Source of the DNA: Clostridia bacterium
GTDB lineage: Bacteria > Bacillota > Clostridia > Christensenellales > Aristaeellaceae
Length of the DNA stretch: 64,000 bases
Assembly (NCBI GenBank): GCA_017534885.1
Contig: JAFXVR010000045.1
Span: forward strand, 1-64,000
Direction: 5' to 3'
Made by a program: the position numbers and the translations under genes. The notes under the pieces are model-generated. The model saw nothing but the letters and a program-made list of their open reading frames with translations. It had not been told where the DNA came from and searched no databases. This document shows positions 8,801-17,796 of the stretch, piece by piece (the first letter of the stretch is position 1; the number at the start of each line of letters is the position of its first letter).

Positions 8801-11800
8801 ATCCTCATGGACTCGGTCATCCGGGGCATGGGCAAGAGCGCCTCGGGCATCCTTACGGCGCTGGGTGAAGCGCTGTTCTCCACCGATGAGAACGGAGAGT
8901 CCACCGTCACCTATATGGCGCAGTTCCTGGGCGACATCATGGAACGAGTCTTCACCTCCCTGTCCACGCAGATCATCCCCGGCATGGGGACGGCGGCCAA
9001 GGATGTGCTGGACGCCATCACCAATACGCTGTTCAAGCCTGATGCCAACGGGAACACGGGCCTCAGCCAGGGCGTGACCGCGCTGAAGACGCTCGTCGGC
9101 AAGGTGTTCGACGGGCTCATCAACGACGTGCTGCCTTCCATGGGCAATGAGGCAGCGGGGCTTATCGCCAAGATCGGCGAGGTGCTGTTCGGCACCGGCG
9201 AGGAGGGCGGGGCCATCACCCAGGGCACCACGGCCCTGTCCGACCTGCTGAGAACCGTGCTGACCAAAAGCGCAGAGCTGGTGACCGGGCTGGGCGCGGA
9301 AGGGCTCAAGGTCTTCCAGGCGCTGATCGACGCGGTGTTCGGCAAGGATCAGGAGGGCAAGATCAAGTCCGCGGACGCGCTGGACAGCATCAGCAAGCTG
9401 GTCACGGATGTGCTGGGCGAGCTGCCGGGCATCATCAGCGGCCTCGGGACGGACGTGCTCTCCCCCATCATGACGGCCATCTCCGGGGTGCTGACCAAGG
9501 AAAACATGACGGCCCTCGGGCTGAGCTGGGGCGGTCTGGGCGCGTCCATCATCACGGGCATCGGGGACGCCATCGCCTCCATCTTTGAGACCGTGGCCGA
9601 TCTGGCGGATCAGGCGGCGGAGGACCTGGGCAAAGATGACGGCCCCGTGGGCGCTGTCAAGAGCGGCCTGAGCGCCTTTATGGAGCGGATCATGGAAGCC
9701 GTGGCCACCACCCTGCCCAAGCTGGTAGCCTCCGGCGGCAAGCTGCTGGGCAGCCTTGGCAAGCTGGCGGTGAACCTGCTGACGGCCATCGGCGACGCGC
9801 TGTTCGAGACCGGAGAGGGCGAAACCGGCCTGACCACGGAGGCCCTGGACGGCCTCAAGGGCATCTTTGAGAACACCATGCAGGCGCTGGCGGACGCGCT
9901 GCCGGGGCTGCTGGAAGCGGGCGGCGCGCTGCTGACCAGCCTGGGGAAGATCGGAACGCGGCTGCTGAAGGGAATCGGAGAAGCGCTGTTCAGGACGGGA
10001 GAGGGCGAAAAGACGCTGACGGCGGAGGCGCTGGAGGGCGCTGGCGACCTGGCCCGTGACCTGGGGCAGGCGCTGGCGCAGGGCATCCGGGACAACGCGG
10101 ACGCGCTCGCTGAAACCGGCATCGGAGAAGCGCTGATCGACGCTATCGCGGGCGTTTTCAGGACCCTGCCGAGCGTGATTGACGCGGCCACCGGCGCGAT
10201 CGAGGGCGGAGCGGCCATTGCCAACGCGATCATTGAGAGCATCGCCAACGGGCTGACCGAATTGCTGAACTCTGACGCCAGCACGGCCTTCAACGACTTC
10301 GCGGGCAGGCTGCCGCAAACCCTGTTCCAGGCGGTGGGCGACCTGACCGGCAACGCGGATGTGCAGGGCTTCCTGCGCAACCTGGGCACGGCGCTGCACG
10401 ACGGGCTTTCCTTCGTGGGCGAAGGTCTCGGGAGCTTTATCGGTGGGCTGATCAATCTGCTGTTCACCCCGGAAGGGCTGACGCAGCTGTGGGATACGGC
10501 AAAGAATGTCGGAGCTTTCATCCAAGAGGCCATTTTTGCCGGGCTGAATGGCCTGAGCGGCCTGATTACCGGCATCATTGACGGCATCCTGGACGAACTG
10601 GGCATCATTGATCTGGACAAGCGCAAGGAAATCCACAACCTGAACAAACTGCTGACGCAGAGCGTCTTTCCTGACGGGAAAGACTGGAGCAATGTCGCTG
10701 CTGATTCGGAGGAAGGATTCAACGCTGCCATTCTCGGCCTGTTTGGCAACGCTGACCTCATTGAAAAGACCGGCAACACCGAGCTGAACAATGCGTGGGA
10801 GTCTGTATGGAGCCATTTCAGTTTCGGCGAAGAGGTAACGTCCGACAACCTGAAGAGCTGGTTCAAAGAAGCTGGATTTGAGAAATCCATTGAAGGACTG
10901 CCTGACCTTTTCTGGGAGAGCCTTGCCAACAGCTGGAACGCGGAAGACAAGAACCAGGGCAACGCGGACTTCATGAGCTACCTGCTGACCAACTTCTTCA
11001 GCATTGATCCGAACGACATACCTGAAGGCGACGGGATGCAGGAGGTCTACAAGCGCCTGTTCGGCGAAAACCCGGAGACCCCTGCCGCTGAGGCGGGCGA
11101 CACCGCGGGCGAAACCTTTGTCGAAAGCCTGAACAATGCGTCCGAGTCGGGGCAGGCCGGGTTTGAGACGGCGGTCAAGAACGAGCTGCCCAAGGTGGAA
11201 GGCGCGGCGGCTGAGGCCGGAGACGCGGCGGTAAAGACCTTCCTGCTGACCATGAGCGCTGGCAACGGCGCGACCATTGGCGTGAACTTCATGACTGGAA
11301 TCGTGGAGGGCCTGCAGGGCTGGGATTACGCGGCCTTCACGGCGGGGCAGAGCTTTGCCGCCATGATGGGCATTGGCATCCAGGCCGGCGGCGTGGACGC
11401 TGTGACAGAAGCCGCGACACTCAAGATCAATATCACCACCGCTATTTCTGGCCTGAGCGATGTGGGCAGTACGGCTGGCAACAGCTTCGGCACCGGCCTG
11501 GCCAACGGCATTTCCGCCATGACAAGCATTGTGACAACGGCGGCATCCGGGCTGGGCGCTGCGGCTGCGGCGGCGCTGAGGGCCGCGCTGGGCATCGCGT
11601 CACCGTCAAAGGAGACCTTTGCCATCGGCGAGTTCTTTGACCAGGGCTTCATCACCGGCATTGAGAACCTGAACGGATACGCGGAGGACGCGGCGGAGGC
11701 GCTGGGCTTGAACTCTCTGGACAGCCTGAGCCGCGCCGGCGAGCGCATGGGCGACATGGCGGTCAGCCAGACGCAGCTTCCCGCTGCAGGTGGACGGCAG

Positions 11801-11989
11801 GCCATGGGCTCTGTGCCCGACAGATTTGACCCCTACGCCATCCAGGAGGTGGCGGGCGTGCTGAGCAGCGCCCTGAGCGGGGTGCAGGTGAACATGGACA
11901 GCCAGCCGGTGGGCCAGATGACGGCTCCGACGGTGTCAAGGGCCATTGCCGGACGGGCGACACGTAAGAGGTCTGCGACGATTGTTTAG
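5891..11989 (+). CDS. Tail tape measure protein
   Basis: 2,032 residues from ATG 5891. The N-terminal ~370 residues form the TP901-type tape measure core: a membrane-like alanine/glycine segment 'MMMTGAALTAAITRPL', then FDAQMSKVFAI, TTKFTMTEAGEAMQYMAMAGW and related runs. The middle (roughly residues 790-1380) is built of tandem ~65-75-residue amphipathic repeats. The C-terminal part has hydrophobic segments and the conserved ALGIASPSKE motif near residue 1,900. Tape measures set tail length and assist DNA entry. At about 0.15 nm per residue the tail would be near 300 nm. Long minus-strand open frames here are compositional shadows. Confidence 0.93.
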   Translation: MALQVGELFASFNLDTKGLGGSIKGIEKQLSGIGSGMMMTGAALTAAITRPLINAAKAVYRNGTEFDAQMSKVFAIIGDEATGSEEVMQGLIDKAQDMGATTKFTMTEAGEAMQYMAMAGWDVKDIMKGVAPLMNLAAASGENLGTTSDIVTDAMTAFGMSAKDNWKVLSDGQWVDTGINNVEHFTDVLAAASSNSNTNVAMMGESFKYAAPLAGSLGYSVDDVALALGLMANSGVKASMAGTSVSRIIQNMMNPATEDAAAAMDALGVSLMNDRGEYKSFREVMTDFRSAASAHRAETDAMTASVADLTAQYDAGQITEAQYEASLSELTGGAGDFMKMVSKIAGARGLPGLLAIMNASDDDFNKLASAIDNANGTADTMAETMLDNVEGAYTLMKSSLSGLSYEFWKLSKDSVRGAIDQIKNWSEALRTADDETKKGVYNTAKLAAALGPALTGVGLGIKLLPYLGKALTFAASPMGLLAVSALALGAAMMDTENTIGHLTEKTLAMVEDKLKTFAEDFKKRRGEFRKDMANFLDSLRTVIRDNLPGILQSAHEILQTFIDAITSGLPGAGAVGRQLVTTLATHISDNADDITASAAKLVHKLLVELIKSVPTLVKGGAMIASSLLQGLSKINWEKYGKSLNLNLRKALTKTKTELTRMLFGDENTDPDPTWGEIGQKLVEAVWGGIQTAGKGLRDWVGGLLLGNEYKAEDDFATFGKKLVDKLFDGGDEGLSGAADFVSGILDGLGEVFSAANIEGAAESLKGILERIVTRTIEEIPKLEGYAGQILGKLGELIMGRDGQGGLLSSTIDGATTLAQGIFEALATALSGGGLGAEGETIGKKLLAVIQDAFSEKNVRKLTGSLTDLMKAVFGGLATVIPGLTGEAANLITAIGAALFEPGEGEEQSLTATALAALRGVVLELMRGVNTLLPSMTEGAVGLINAIATWFDLKHLDELKPHLNALISQVFILMDSVIRGMGKSASGILTALGEALFSTDENGESTVTYMAQFLGDIMERVFTSLSTQIIPGMGTAAKDVLDAITNTLFKPDANGNTGLSQGVTALKTLVGKVFDGLINDVLPSMGNEAAGLIAKIGEVLFGTGEEGGAITQGTTALSDLLRTVLTKSAELVTGLGAEGLKVFQALIDAVFGKDQEGKIKSADALDSISKLVTDVLGELPGIISGLGTDVLSPIMTAISGVLTKENMTALGLSWGGLGASIITGIGDAIASIFETVADLADQAAEDLGKDDGPVGAVKSGLSAFMERIMEAVATTLPKLVASGGKLLGSLGKLAVNLLTAIGDALFETGEGETGLTTEALDGLKGIFENTMQALADALPGLLEAGGALLTSLGKIGTRLLKGIGEALFRTGEGEKTLTAEALEGAGDLARDLGQALAQGIRDNADALAETGIGEALIDAIAGVFRTLPSVIDAATGAIEGGAAIANAIIESIANGLTELLNSDASTAFNDFAGRLPQTLFQAVGDLTGNADVQGFLRNLGTALHDGLSFVGEGLGSFIGGLINLLFTPEGLTQLWDTAKNVGAFIQEAIFAGLNGLSGLITGIIDGILDELGIIDLDKRKEIHNLNKLLTQSVFPDGKDWSNVAADSEEGFNAAILGLFGNADLIEKTGNTELNNAWESVWSHFSFGEEVTSDNLKSWFKEAGFEKSIEGLPDLFWESLANSWNAEDKNQGNADFMSYLLTNFFSIDPNDIPEGDGMQEVYKRLFGENPETPAAEAGDTAGETFVESLNNASESGQAGFETAVKNELPKVEGAAAEAGDAAVKTFLLTMSAGNGATIGVNFMTGIVEGLQGWDYAAFTAGQSFAAMMGIGIQAGGVDAVTEAATLKINITTAISGLSDVGSTAGNSFGTGLANGISAMTSIVTTAASGLGAAAAAALRAALGIASPSKETFAIGEFFDQGFITGIENLNGYAEDAAEALGLNSLDSLSRAGERMGDMAVSQTQLPAAGGRQAMGSVPDRFDPYAIQEVAGVLSSALSGVQVNMDSQPVGQMTAPTVSRAIAGRATRKRSATIV
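8264..10040 (+). repeat. Tandem ~65-75-residue repeats within the tape measure gene
   Basis: A recurring protein unit has the core I/L-G-x-A-L-F-x-x-G-E-G-E, then a helix, then 'LPxLLEAGGxLLxSLGK'. Clear copies include IGAALFEPGEGE, LGEALFSTDENGE, IGEVLFGTGEEGG, IGDALFETGEGE and IGEALFRTGEGE. Nucleotide identity between units is partial, so this is an old duplication rather than a recent slippage array. Changes in unit number would alter tail length directly. Confidence 0.7.
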
Positions 11990-12006
11990 AATATGAGGTG
12001 ATTGTC

Positions 12007-12786
12007 ATGGTCAGAGAAACATTTCGGGCTGCTTTAGACGGTGCACAGCTTGATGAACTTGACAGCCGGATTTACATTGAGGATATTAGCGAGAACATCA
12101 AGTTGGCTGTTGAAACCATGAAACGCGCTCGGAACGGTCAGTGGCTTGTAAGCGCTCCTGACCATGATGAGCTTGAAGTAAAGATCACGCTGATGATCAA
12201 GGCACGGCAGCCCGAGGAGCGCATGGACGTGATCGAGAAGATCATGGGCTGGGCGACCTCCGGCTACCTGACTGTAAGCACGCGGCCAGGACTGCGATTG
12301 TATGTGATCTGCACGCAGCCGCCGTCTGTGGCCGCGTTTGACTGGACAGAGCGACTTGAAATTGTACTGTCTGGCTATGGCGACGCCTGCTGGGAGGAGA
12401 TTTACCCTGCTACGGTTACTGCCGAGAACCAGACGGCCTGGACGGGGACGATCAAACCGGGCGGCACGCGCTCCTGTTATCTGGAGTACCTGGTGACCAA
12501 CAAGGCGTCCGCGAACCTGACCTCGGTCACGGCCACGGCGAACGGGTACACCATCGCCGTGACGGGCATCACGGTGGCGCAGGGCGGCAAGGTGTGGCTG
12601 CACTATGACCAGCACCATTTCCTGTACATCCTGACGGGCGCGACCATGCAGACGCCCCTGGTGAGCTACAGGACAGCGGCGAGCGCGGACGACATCCTGC
12701 TGACCCCGGGCGTGTCCAACAGCTTCACCCTGACCACGGACGTGAGCTGCGATATGGAAGTGACTGCAAGGGGGATGTGGCGATGA
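12007..12786 (+). CDS. Distal tail protein (Dit-like)
   Basis: 259 residues from ATG 12007, which has AGGTGA 5 nt upstream; an in-frame GTG at 11998 overlaps that site and is rejected. The N-terminal half carries the sipho-tail fold pattern with 'IEDISENIKLAVETMKRA', and the second half has beta-rich segments around GGTRSCYLEYLVTNKAS. Dit forms the hub at the tail tip and connects the tube to receptor-binding proteins. It follows the tape measure directly and overlaps the next gene by 4 bp (ATGA). Confidence 0.75.
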   Translation: MVRETFRAALDGAQLDELDSRIYIEDISENIKLAVETMKRARNGQWLVSAPDHDELEVKITLMIKARQPEERMDVIEKIMGWATSGYLTVSTRPGLRLYVICTQPPSVAAFDWTERLEIVLSGYGDACWEEIYPATVTAENQTAWTGTIKPGGTRSCYLEYLVTNKASANLTSVTATANGYTIAVTGITVAQGGKVWLHYDQHHFLYILTGATMQTPLVSYRTAASADDILLTPGVSNSFTLTTDVSCDMEVTARGMWR

Positions 12787-14231
12787 GCGAACTGCCGAGG
12801 GTCAGACTTCCCAGGCACCTGAACCGGTACGAGCTGGCCGGGGACGGGGTGACCTTTCCGGAGGTGCGGAGGCTGCACCCGTCCGCGCTGTCCATTGACC
12901 TGAGCCTGTACCCGCTTTCCACGGCGACCATGACGCTGCCGGAGCGGGACGGCGGCATGAAGGTGCACGATTTTGTGGAGCTGTACAACCAGCACGGCTC
13001 CGTCGGCATCTTTCAGGTGACCTCCATCGAAAGTGGGTACAACGGGGAGATCAAGCTGAACCTGAACCACGCGCTGGACACGCTGAACGACGCGGTGTGG
13101 ATACCCGGCGCGGCCTCCTCCTCCGGCGTGTCCCAGGGCGCGGCTGAGGTGGACTACGACGGCCCTGGCGGGAACAGCAGCGACGGGACGGGCGGTGACG
13201 GCACCGGGGGCGAAGGTGGAGACGGAACCGGAGGCGAAGGCACCGGCGGAGACGGCGGCAGCGGCGGGTCCGGCGGCGGGTCCGGCGGCGGGTCCGGGGG
13301 AAGCTCGGGCATCGAGAAGGAAGAGGAATTCAACGACACGGTGGAGGCCTACCTGACCAGGGCGCTGACCTTTCAGACGCAGGGGGTGCTTTCCGGCGGT
13401 GTGCTGACGCCCTTCTGGCAGCTGGGCAGCTGCAGCGTGAAGATCGGGAACACCCAGACCGACGCGAAGGTGCACAAGAAGATGCGCTTCAACAACATCC
13501 TCGAAGTGGTCAGCGGCATCGCGAAGGAGTACGAGGACTACTGGTTCACCTTTGACTTCACGACCTTTCCCTGGACGCTGAACTTTGTCCGGCGCGACGA
13601 TACCGTAATGAGCGAGTTCCGGCTGAGGCGCAACATCTCCAGCCTGACGGTGAACCTGGACGATCAGGACATGTGCACGGTGCTCTACCTGAGCGCCACA
13701 TGGATCGACGAAAAAGACGGCAAGAGCCGCAACGAGCAGCGCTACTACCGCTACAACGACCCCACCGGGCAGTACAACTGGGGCGACATCGTGAAAACGG
13801 CGGGCCTGGAGAGCAGCTACAAGCCGGGGAGCAGCGACTGGGAGAGCTTCATCACCTGGTGGGTGCAGGAATACTTTGAGCAGCACCGGAACCCGGCGGT
13901 GCAGATCGACCTGGACGGCCTCGACCTGAAGGAGACCACGGGCGTCAGCCTGGATGAGGCGCATCTGGGGCGCGTGTGCCGGGTGGCCCTGCCGGATTAC
14001 GGGGAGACCCTGCTGCAGCGTGTGGTGGAGGTCAGCTATCCGGACGCGATCCACCAGCCCCAGGTGGTCAAGCTGTCCCTGAGCAACCGGCGGGAGACCG
14101 CGGAGGACAGCATCGCCTCGGCGGCCAAGAACGCCAAGGCTGGGGCGCTGCTGTCGCGGGAAAACCAGATGGCCATTGAAAACGCGAACACGGACTTCGA
14201 GAGCCGCGTGACTGAGATCATCGGCGCATGA
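12783..14231 (+). CDS. Tail-associated structural protein with glycine-rich linker
   Basis: 482 residues. ATG 12783 overlaps the Dit stop and follows AAGGGGG by 8 nt. Residues 1-125 and 185-480 are beta-rich and resemble N-terminal domains of prophage tail/endopeptidase (Tal) proteins. Between them lies a ~50-residue segment almost entirely G, S, T, D and E (13160-13312). The C-terminal end is helical (ASAAKNAKAGALLSRENQ). No peptidase or lysozyme domain is seen, so the hub role is kept while enzymatic activity may reside in the next proteins. Confidence 0.7.
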   Translation: MSELPRVRLPRHLNRYELAGDGVTFPEVRRLHPSALSIDLSLYPLSTATMTLPERDGGMKVHDFVELYNQHGSVGIFQVTSIESGYNGEIKLNLNHALDTLNDAVWIPGAASSSGVSQGAAEVDYDGPGGNSSDGTGGDGTGGEGGDGTGGEGTGGDGGSGGSGGGSGGGSGGSSGIEKEEEFNDTVEAYLTRALTFQTQGVLSGGVLTPFWQLGSCSVKIGNTQTDAKVHKKMRFNNILEVVSGIAKEYEDYWFTFDFTTFPWTLNFVRRDDTVMSEFRLRRNISSLTVNLDDQDMCTVLYLSATWIDEKDGKSRNEQRYYRYNDPTGQYNWGDIVKTAGLESSYKPGSSDWESFITWWVQEYFEQHRNPAVQIDLDGLDLKETTGVSLDEAHLGRVCRVALPDYGETLLQRVVEVSYPDAIHQPQVVKLSLSNRRETAEDSIASAAKNAKAGALLSRENQMAIENANTDFESRVTEIIGA

Positions 14232-14248
14232 CAGACGGAGGGGAGCAT

Positions 14249-16999
14249 ATGGATCACATACTGATTGAGCGCCGGGCGGTGCTGGGCGGCCGGACTGTGA
14301 AGCCCGAGGAAATCGGCTACCTGTACACGGCGGAAAAGCTGGCGCACGCTTTCCGGATCGTGTGCGAGGACGCGGGCGGCCTGACGACCCTGACGGGCAA
14401 TGTCACCGCGTACTTCCGCCGGGACGACGGGAACACGATCCTGATTCAGGGCAGCCTGGACGAGGGGCGGGCCCTGGTGGTGCTGCCCCAGGACTGCTAC
14501 AACATTCCCGGGCGCTTCGGGCTGGTGATCTACCACACGCTGAGCGGGGCCACCACCGTGATCTGGGCCTGCCGCGGCACCGTGCTGCAGACCCAGAGCG
14601 GCGCGCTGATCGACTCCGGCGAGGCGGTGCCCGACCTGAGCGACCTGCTGGCGGCGGTGGTGGATGTGCAGCAGGCCACGGATGACGCGAATGAGGCGGC
14701 GGCCAAGGTGGAGGCCTTCATCGACGCGGTGAACGACTATGAAATGTCGCCAGCGTGGACGCGGGGCGGGCTGAACACCTCGGGCAATGAGACAAGCGCG
14801 AACACCCGCATCCGCACGGGCTTTATCGCCAAGGGGGACGCCTGGGACGTGACGCCGGACAGCGGGGTCAAGGTGACCTTCCGGCTGTATTCGGCGGCGG
14901 AGACCACGGGCGCGTTCGTGTGGTCAGACTCGAACTGGCACACGGACAGCGTGAACGCGCAGGAGCTTTTCGCGGATCACCCGACAGCTAACTATATCCG
15001 GGTCATGGGCGCGCTGACGGATGACTCCACCATTGCGGCGGATAGCGTGAGCACAGTCGGCGGGATGATCCACATCACCGGTATCGGGCACACGTCCGAG
15101 CTGCGGGAGGTGGACGGCCTGCTGCGCAAGGGCAAGGGCTCGGCGCAGGTGACCGACAACGGCATTTCTTGGCGGTACTCGACCGACACGAACGACTGCT
15201 ACCTGAAGATCACCGGCACCGTCTCCTACTGGGCCGAGAACGTGTCCGCCACCCTGACCGCTGAGGCGCTGTACGCGCAGGCGGCGGTCATCAACGACCG
15301 GGACGTGGTGCGCGTCAACCCGAATGATTCCAGCGAGCTGCAGGGCCGGGGCTTCGCGCTGGTGTACGACGCAAAGGACAGCGCCACGCCGCTGAAGCTG
15401 ATCGCCTATTCCACGGCGCGGACGAACGCGAGGTACACGATCCTGTTCGCGCACAGCTACGACAACCTCCCCTGCCGCGGCCTGCTGACCATCCCCGGGC
15501 TGGACGCGCAGATGCGGGCGGTGACGGCGGAGGCCAGCAACAACACGGCGACCCTGACTGGCTACCTGAGCGGCGCGGTTGGCTGGGGAACGGTGCTGAA
15601 GTGGGAGCTGGGCGGCATCAAGACCACCGGCGCGGACACATACGTCACCGACAGAATCCGCACGGGATACTACCGGAAGGAAATGCTGGCGACCGTCACC
15701 CCGGACGAGGGCGCGAAGGTCTCGCTGCGGCTGTATTCGGCGGAAGACCCGTCGAGCTTTGTGTGGACATCGGATTGGTACACTTCAGCGGTTGACATCC
15801 AGAGCAAGTTCGCGTCGCACACCACCGCGAGCTATGTGCGGCTTGTCGCCTGCTATGACCCTTCCGAGACCGTGACCGACGTGGACGATCTGGCCGGGAT
15901 GATCCACAACACCGTGCTCAACACCGCCGCGAGCATCCGCAGTCAGGCAGACAGTAACACGCGGGCCATCGCCGCGCTGGAAGAAGGCAAGGCGGACGCG
16001 CCGGACAAGGGCATGGCGGACTACTTCGCCGGGGAGGCCCTGACCTGCCGGGACGCGCTGGAGGCGGCCTGCACGGAGCCCTGCTACGTGGTCGGCTTTG
16101 TGACGGACTCGCACTACTACGGCTACAGCGGCGGGAACAACTGGCCGAGGACGGCGCAGAACATGGCCTACACGGCCAGCCTGTACCCCTTCGACTGCGT
16201 GATTCACGGCGGGGACATCACCACGGGCAACCTGGCAAAGGCCTCAACCGTGCGGGACACCAGGACGGTGCGCAAAAGCCTGACCGATCACTTCAGCCGG
16301 ATCGCCATGTTGACCGGCAACCACGACGACAACAGCTACAAGAGCAGCTTTGACGCGAGCGCGGACTGGCTGGACAAGGAGGCGCAGTTCGCGCTCTACG
16401 GGCGGATGCCGTCGGCGGGCGCGCGGTACCTGGACGGCTATAACGCCTGCTGGTGGGATGTGGAAGGGCTTGGCCTGAGGATCATCTGCCTGGACGCGGT
16501 GATCCCCGGCAAGTACGGAAACAACGGCATCACCGGGAACACGGGCTGCTGGGGGTATTCGCCTGACGAGATCGCCTGGCTGACGGAGACGCTGGCCACG
16601 GCGAAAAGCCTCGGGCTGCAGGTGGCCGTCTTCAGTCATATGCCCGCCTCCGGGAGCCTGATGAACGGCACCCTGACCGGCAGCGCGGACGTGTGCGCGG
16701 CGGTCAACAGCTTTGTCAGCGGCGGCGGGACGTTCGTGGGCTGGTTCCACGGGCACACCCACCGGGACAAGCTGTCGGTGGTGAGCGGCAACAGCTTCCA
16801 CGAGTGCGCCACCGGGTGCAGCGTGTGCAACGACAGCGTTACCGAGGCCACGGATGAGCTCGGCACCCGGCCCGCCAGGGAGCCCGAGACCGTGACGGAG
16901 GATTTGTGGGATATTGTGGTCATCAAGCCGGGGAGCAGGGTGGTCAATCTGGTGCGCTTCGGCGCGGGCAGTGACAGGACGTACAGCTACGGCAGCTGA
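14249..16999 (+). CDS. Receptor-binding/fibre protein with C-terminal calcineurin-like phosphoesterase
   Basis: 916 residues. ATG 14249 is preceded by GGAGG with 7-nt spacing; ATG 14228 overlaps the previous stop but lacks a good site. The N-terminal ~140 residues resemble upper-baseplate attachment domains. Two ~100-residue jelly-roll-like modules are duplicated (about residues 168-274 and 451-553; shared RIRTG, RLYSA and GMIH). From about residue 615 a metallophosphoesterase domain shows all metal ligands: D620/H622, D656, N691/H692, H797, and H836/H838 in GHTH. The enzyme may cut phosphodiester-linked surface polymers such as teichoic acids; the substrate is inferred. Confidence 0.8.
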   Translation: MDHILIERRAVLGGRTVKPEEIGYLYTAEKLAHAFRIVCEDAGGLTTLTGNVTAYFRRDDGNTILIQGSLDEGRALVVLPQDCYNIPGRFGLVIYHTLSGATTVIWACRGTVLQTQSGALIDSGEAVPDLSDLLAAVVDVQQATDDANEAAAKVEAFIDAVNDYEMSPAWTRGGLNTSGNETSANTRIRTGFIAKGDAWDVTPDSGVKVTFRLYSAAETTGAFVWSDSNWHTDSVNAQELFADHPTANYIRVMGALTDDSTIAADSVSTVGGMIHITGIGHTSELREVDGLLRKGKGSAQVTDNGISWRYSTDTNDCYLKITGTVSYWAENVSATLTAEALYAQAAVINDRDVVRVNPNDSSELQGRGFALVYDAKDSATPLKLIAYSTARTNARYTILFAHSYDNLPCRGLLTIPGLDAQMRAVTAEASNNTATLTGYLSGAVGWGTVLKWELGGIKTTGADTYVTDRIRTGYYRKEMLATVTPDEGAKVSLRLYSAEDPSSFVWTSDWYTSAVDIQSKFASHTTASYVRLVACYDPSETVTDVDDLAGMIHNTVLNTAASIRSQADSNTRAIAALEEGKADAPDKGMADYFAGEALTCRDALEAACTEPCYVVGFVTDSHYYGYSGGNNWPRTAQNMAYTASLYPFDCVIHGGDITTGNLAKASTVRDTRTVRKSLTDHFSRIAMLTGNHDDNSYKSSFDASADWLDKEAQFALYGRMPSAGARYLDGYNACWWDVEGLGLRIICLDAVIPGKYGNNGITGNTGCWGYSPDEIAWLTETLATAKSLGLQVAVFSHMPASGSLMNGTLTGSADVCAAVNSFVSGGGTFVGWFHGHTHRDKLSVVSGNSFHECATGCSVCNDSVTEATDELGTRPAREPETVTEDLWDIVVIKPGSRVVNLVRFGAGSDRTYSYGS

Positions 17000-17013
17000 C
17001 GGAGGTGATCCGA

Positions 17014-17796
17014 ATGGCAAAGGTATCTGCCCTGACATTCTCCATGGAGGGAGACCAGTTCCTTGGCCGTCCGTACAGCGAGATGGACTGTCAGGCCTTT
17101 GTGGAAGCCTGCATGAAAAAGGTGGGCATCCGAGACAACCTGCCGGGGAGCAACGCCTGGTACAGGAAGATGACCTGGGTGGGCACGCCGGAGGAATGCA
17201 GGGCGAAGTTTGGCTGCATCCCCAGGGGGGCGCTGCTCTACATCCTGAAGCAGGACGGGAGAGAGCCGGCGAAGTACCGGGATGACGGCATCGGCAACGC
17301 CTCGCACATCGGCATTTATATCGGCCGGAAGGACGGGGCAATCCATTCCAGCCAGTCCCGGGGCTTCGTGTGCTACTCGAAGTTCGCCGGAAAGAGCATT
17401 CATGGCGGCTGGAACCGGGTGGGCCTGTGGGACAGGTTTGACTACGGCGAGAAGGTCAACAACGAGCTGAGCGGCACACAGAACGATCAGAATGAGGTGG
17501 TGATTCAAATGAAAAAGGCAGTCGTGAAGACGTATAACGGAGCGGGCGTGAACCTCCGCACGCAGAAGGCGACGACATCTGTCCGTGTCTGCACCATTCC
17601 GGAAAACGCGGAAGTCATCATATCCGAAGAGGACGGAACCTGGAGCACGGTCAGCTACAACGGCCGAAACGGATATGTCCTGTCGGCGTTCCTGCAGGCG
17701 CAGGAGGACACCATCAGCCTGACGGTGGACCGGCAGACCGGCGAGGCGCTGCTCAACGCGCTGAAGCTGGCGCTTGGGGGTGACTCCCATGGCTGA
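17014..17796 (+). CDS. Phage endolysin, NlpC/P60-like with SH3 domain
   Basis: 260 residues from ATG 17014 after GGAGGTGAT. The N-terminal ~145 residues have a Cys-His-His arrangement: C26 in MDCQAF, H98 in ASHIGIYIG, H111 in IHSSQ. This fits an NlpC/P60-type peptidoglycan peptidase. Residues ~168-232 form a bacterial SH3 domain (GVNLRTQKATTSVRV...GYVLSAFL) likely to bind cell wall. It lies between the receptor-binding protein and holin-like genes and is the lysis enzyme by position. Confidence 0.82.
   Translation: MAKVSALTFSMEGDQFLGRPYSEMDCQAFVEACMKKVGIRDNLPGSNAWYRKMTWVGTPEECRAKFGCIPRGALLYILKQDGREPAKYRDDGIGNASHIGIYIGRKDGAIHSSQSRGFVCYSKFAGKSIHGGWNRVGLWDRFDYGEKVNNELSGTQNDQNEVVIQMKKAVVKTYNGAGVNLRTQKATTSVRVCTIPENAEVIISEEDGTWSTVSYNGRNGYVLSAFLQAQEDTISLTVDRQTGEALLNALKLALGGDSHG

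Noticed and set aside
7637..10816. 1,059-codon minus-strand open frame
   Set aside because: Antisense to the tape measure gene; composition (high Gln, Arg, Ala, His) is that of a GC-rich shadow frame and there is no ribosome site.
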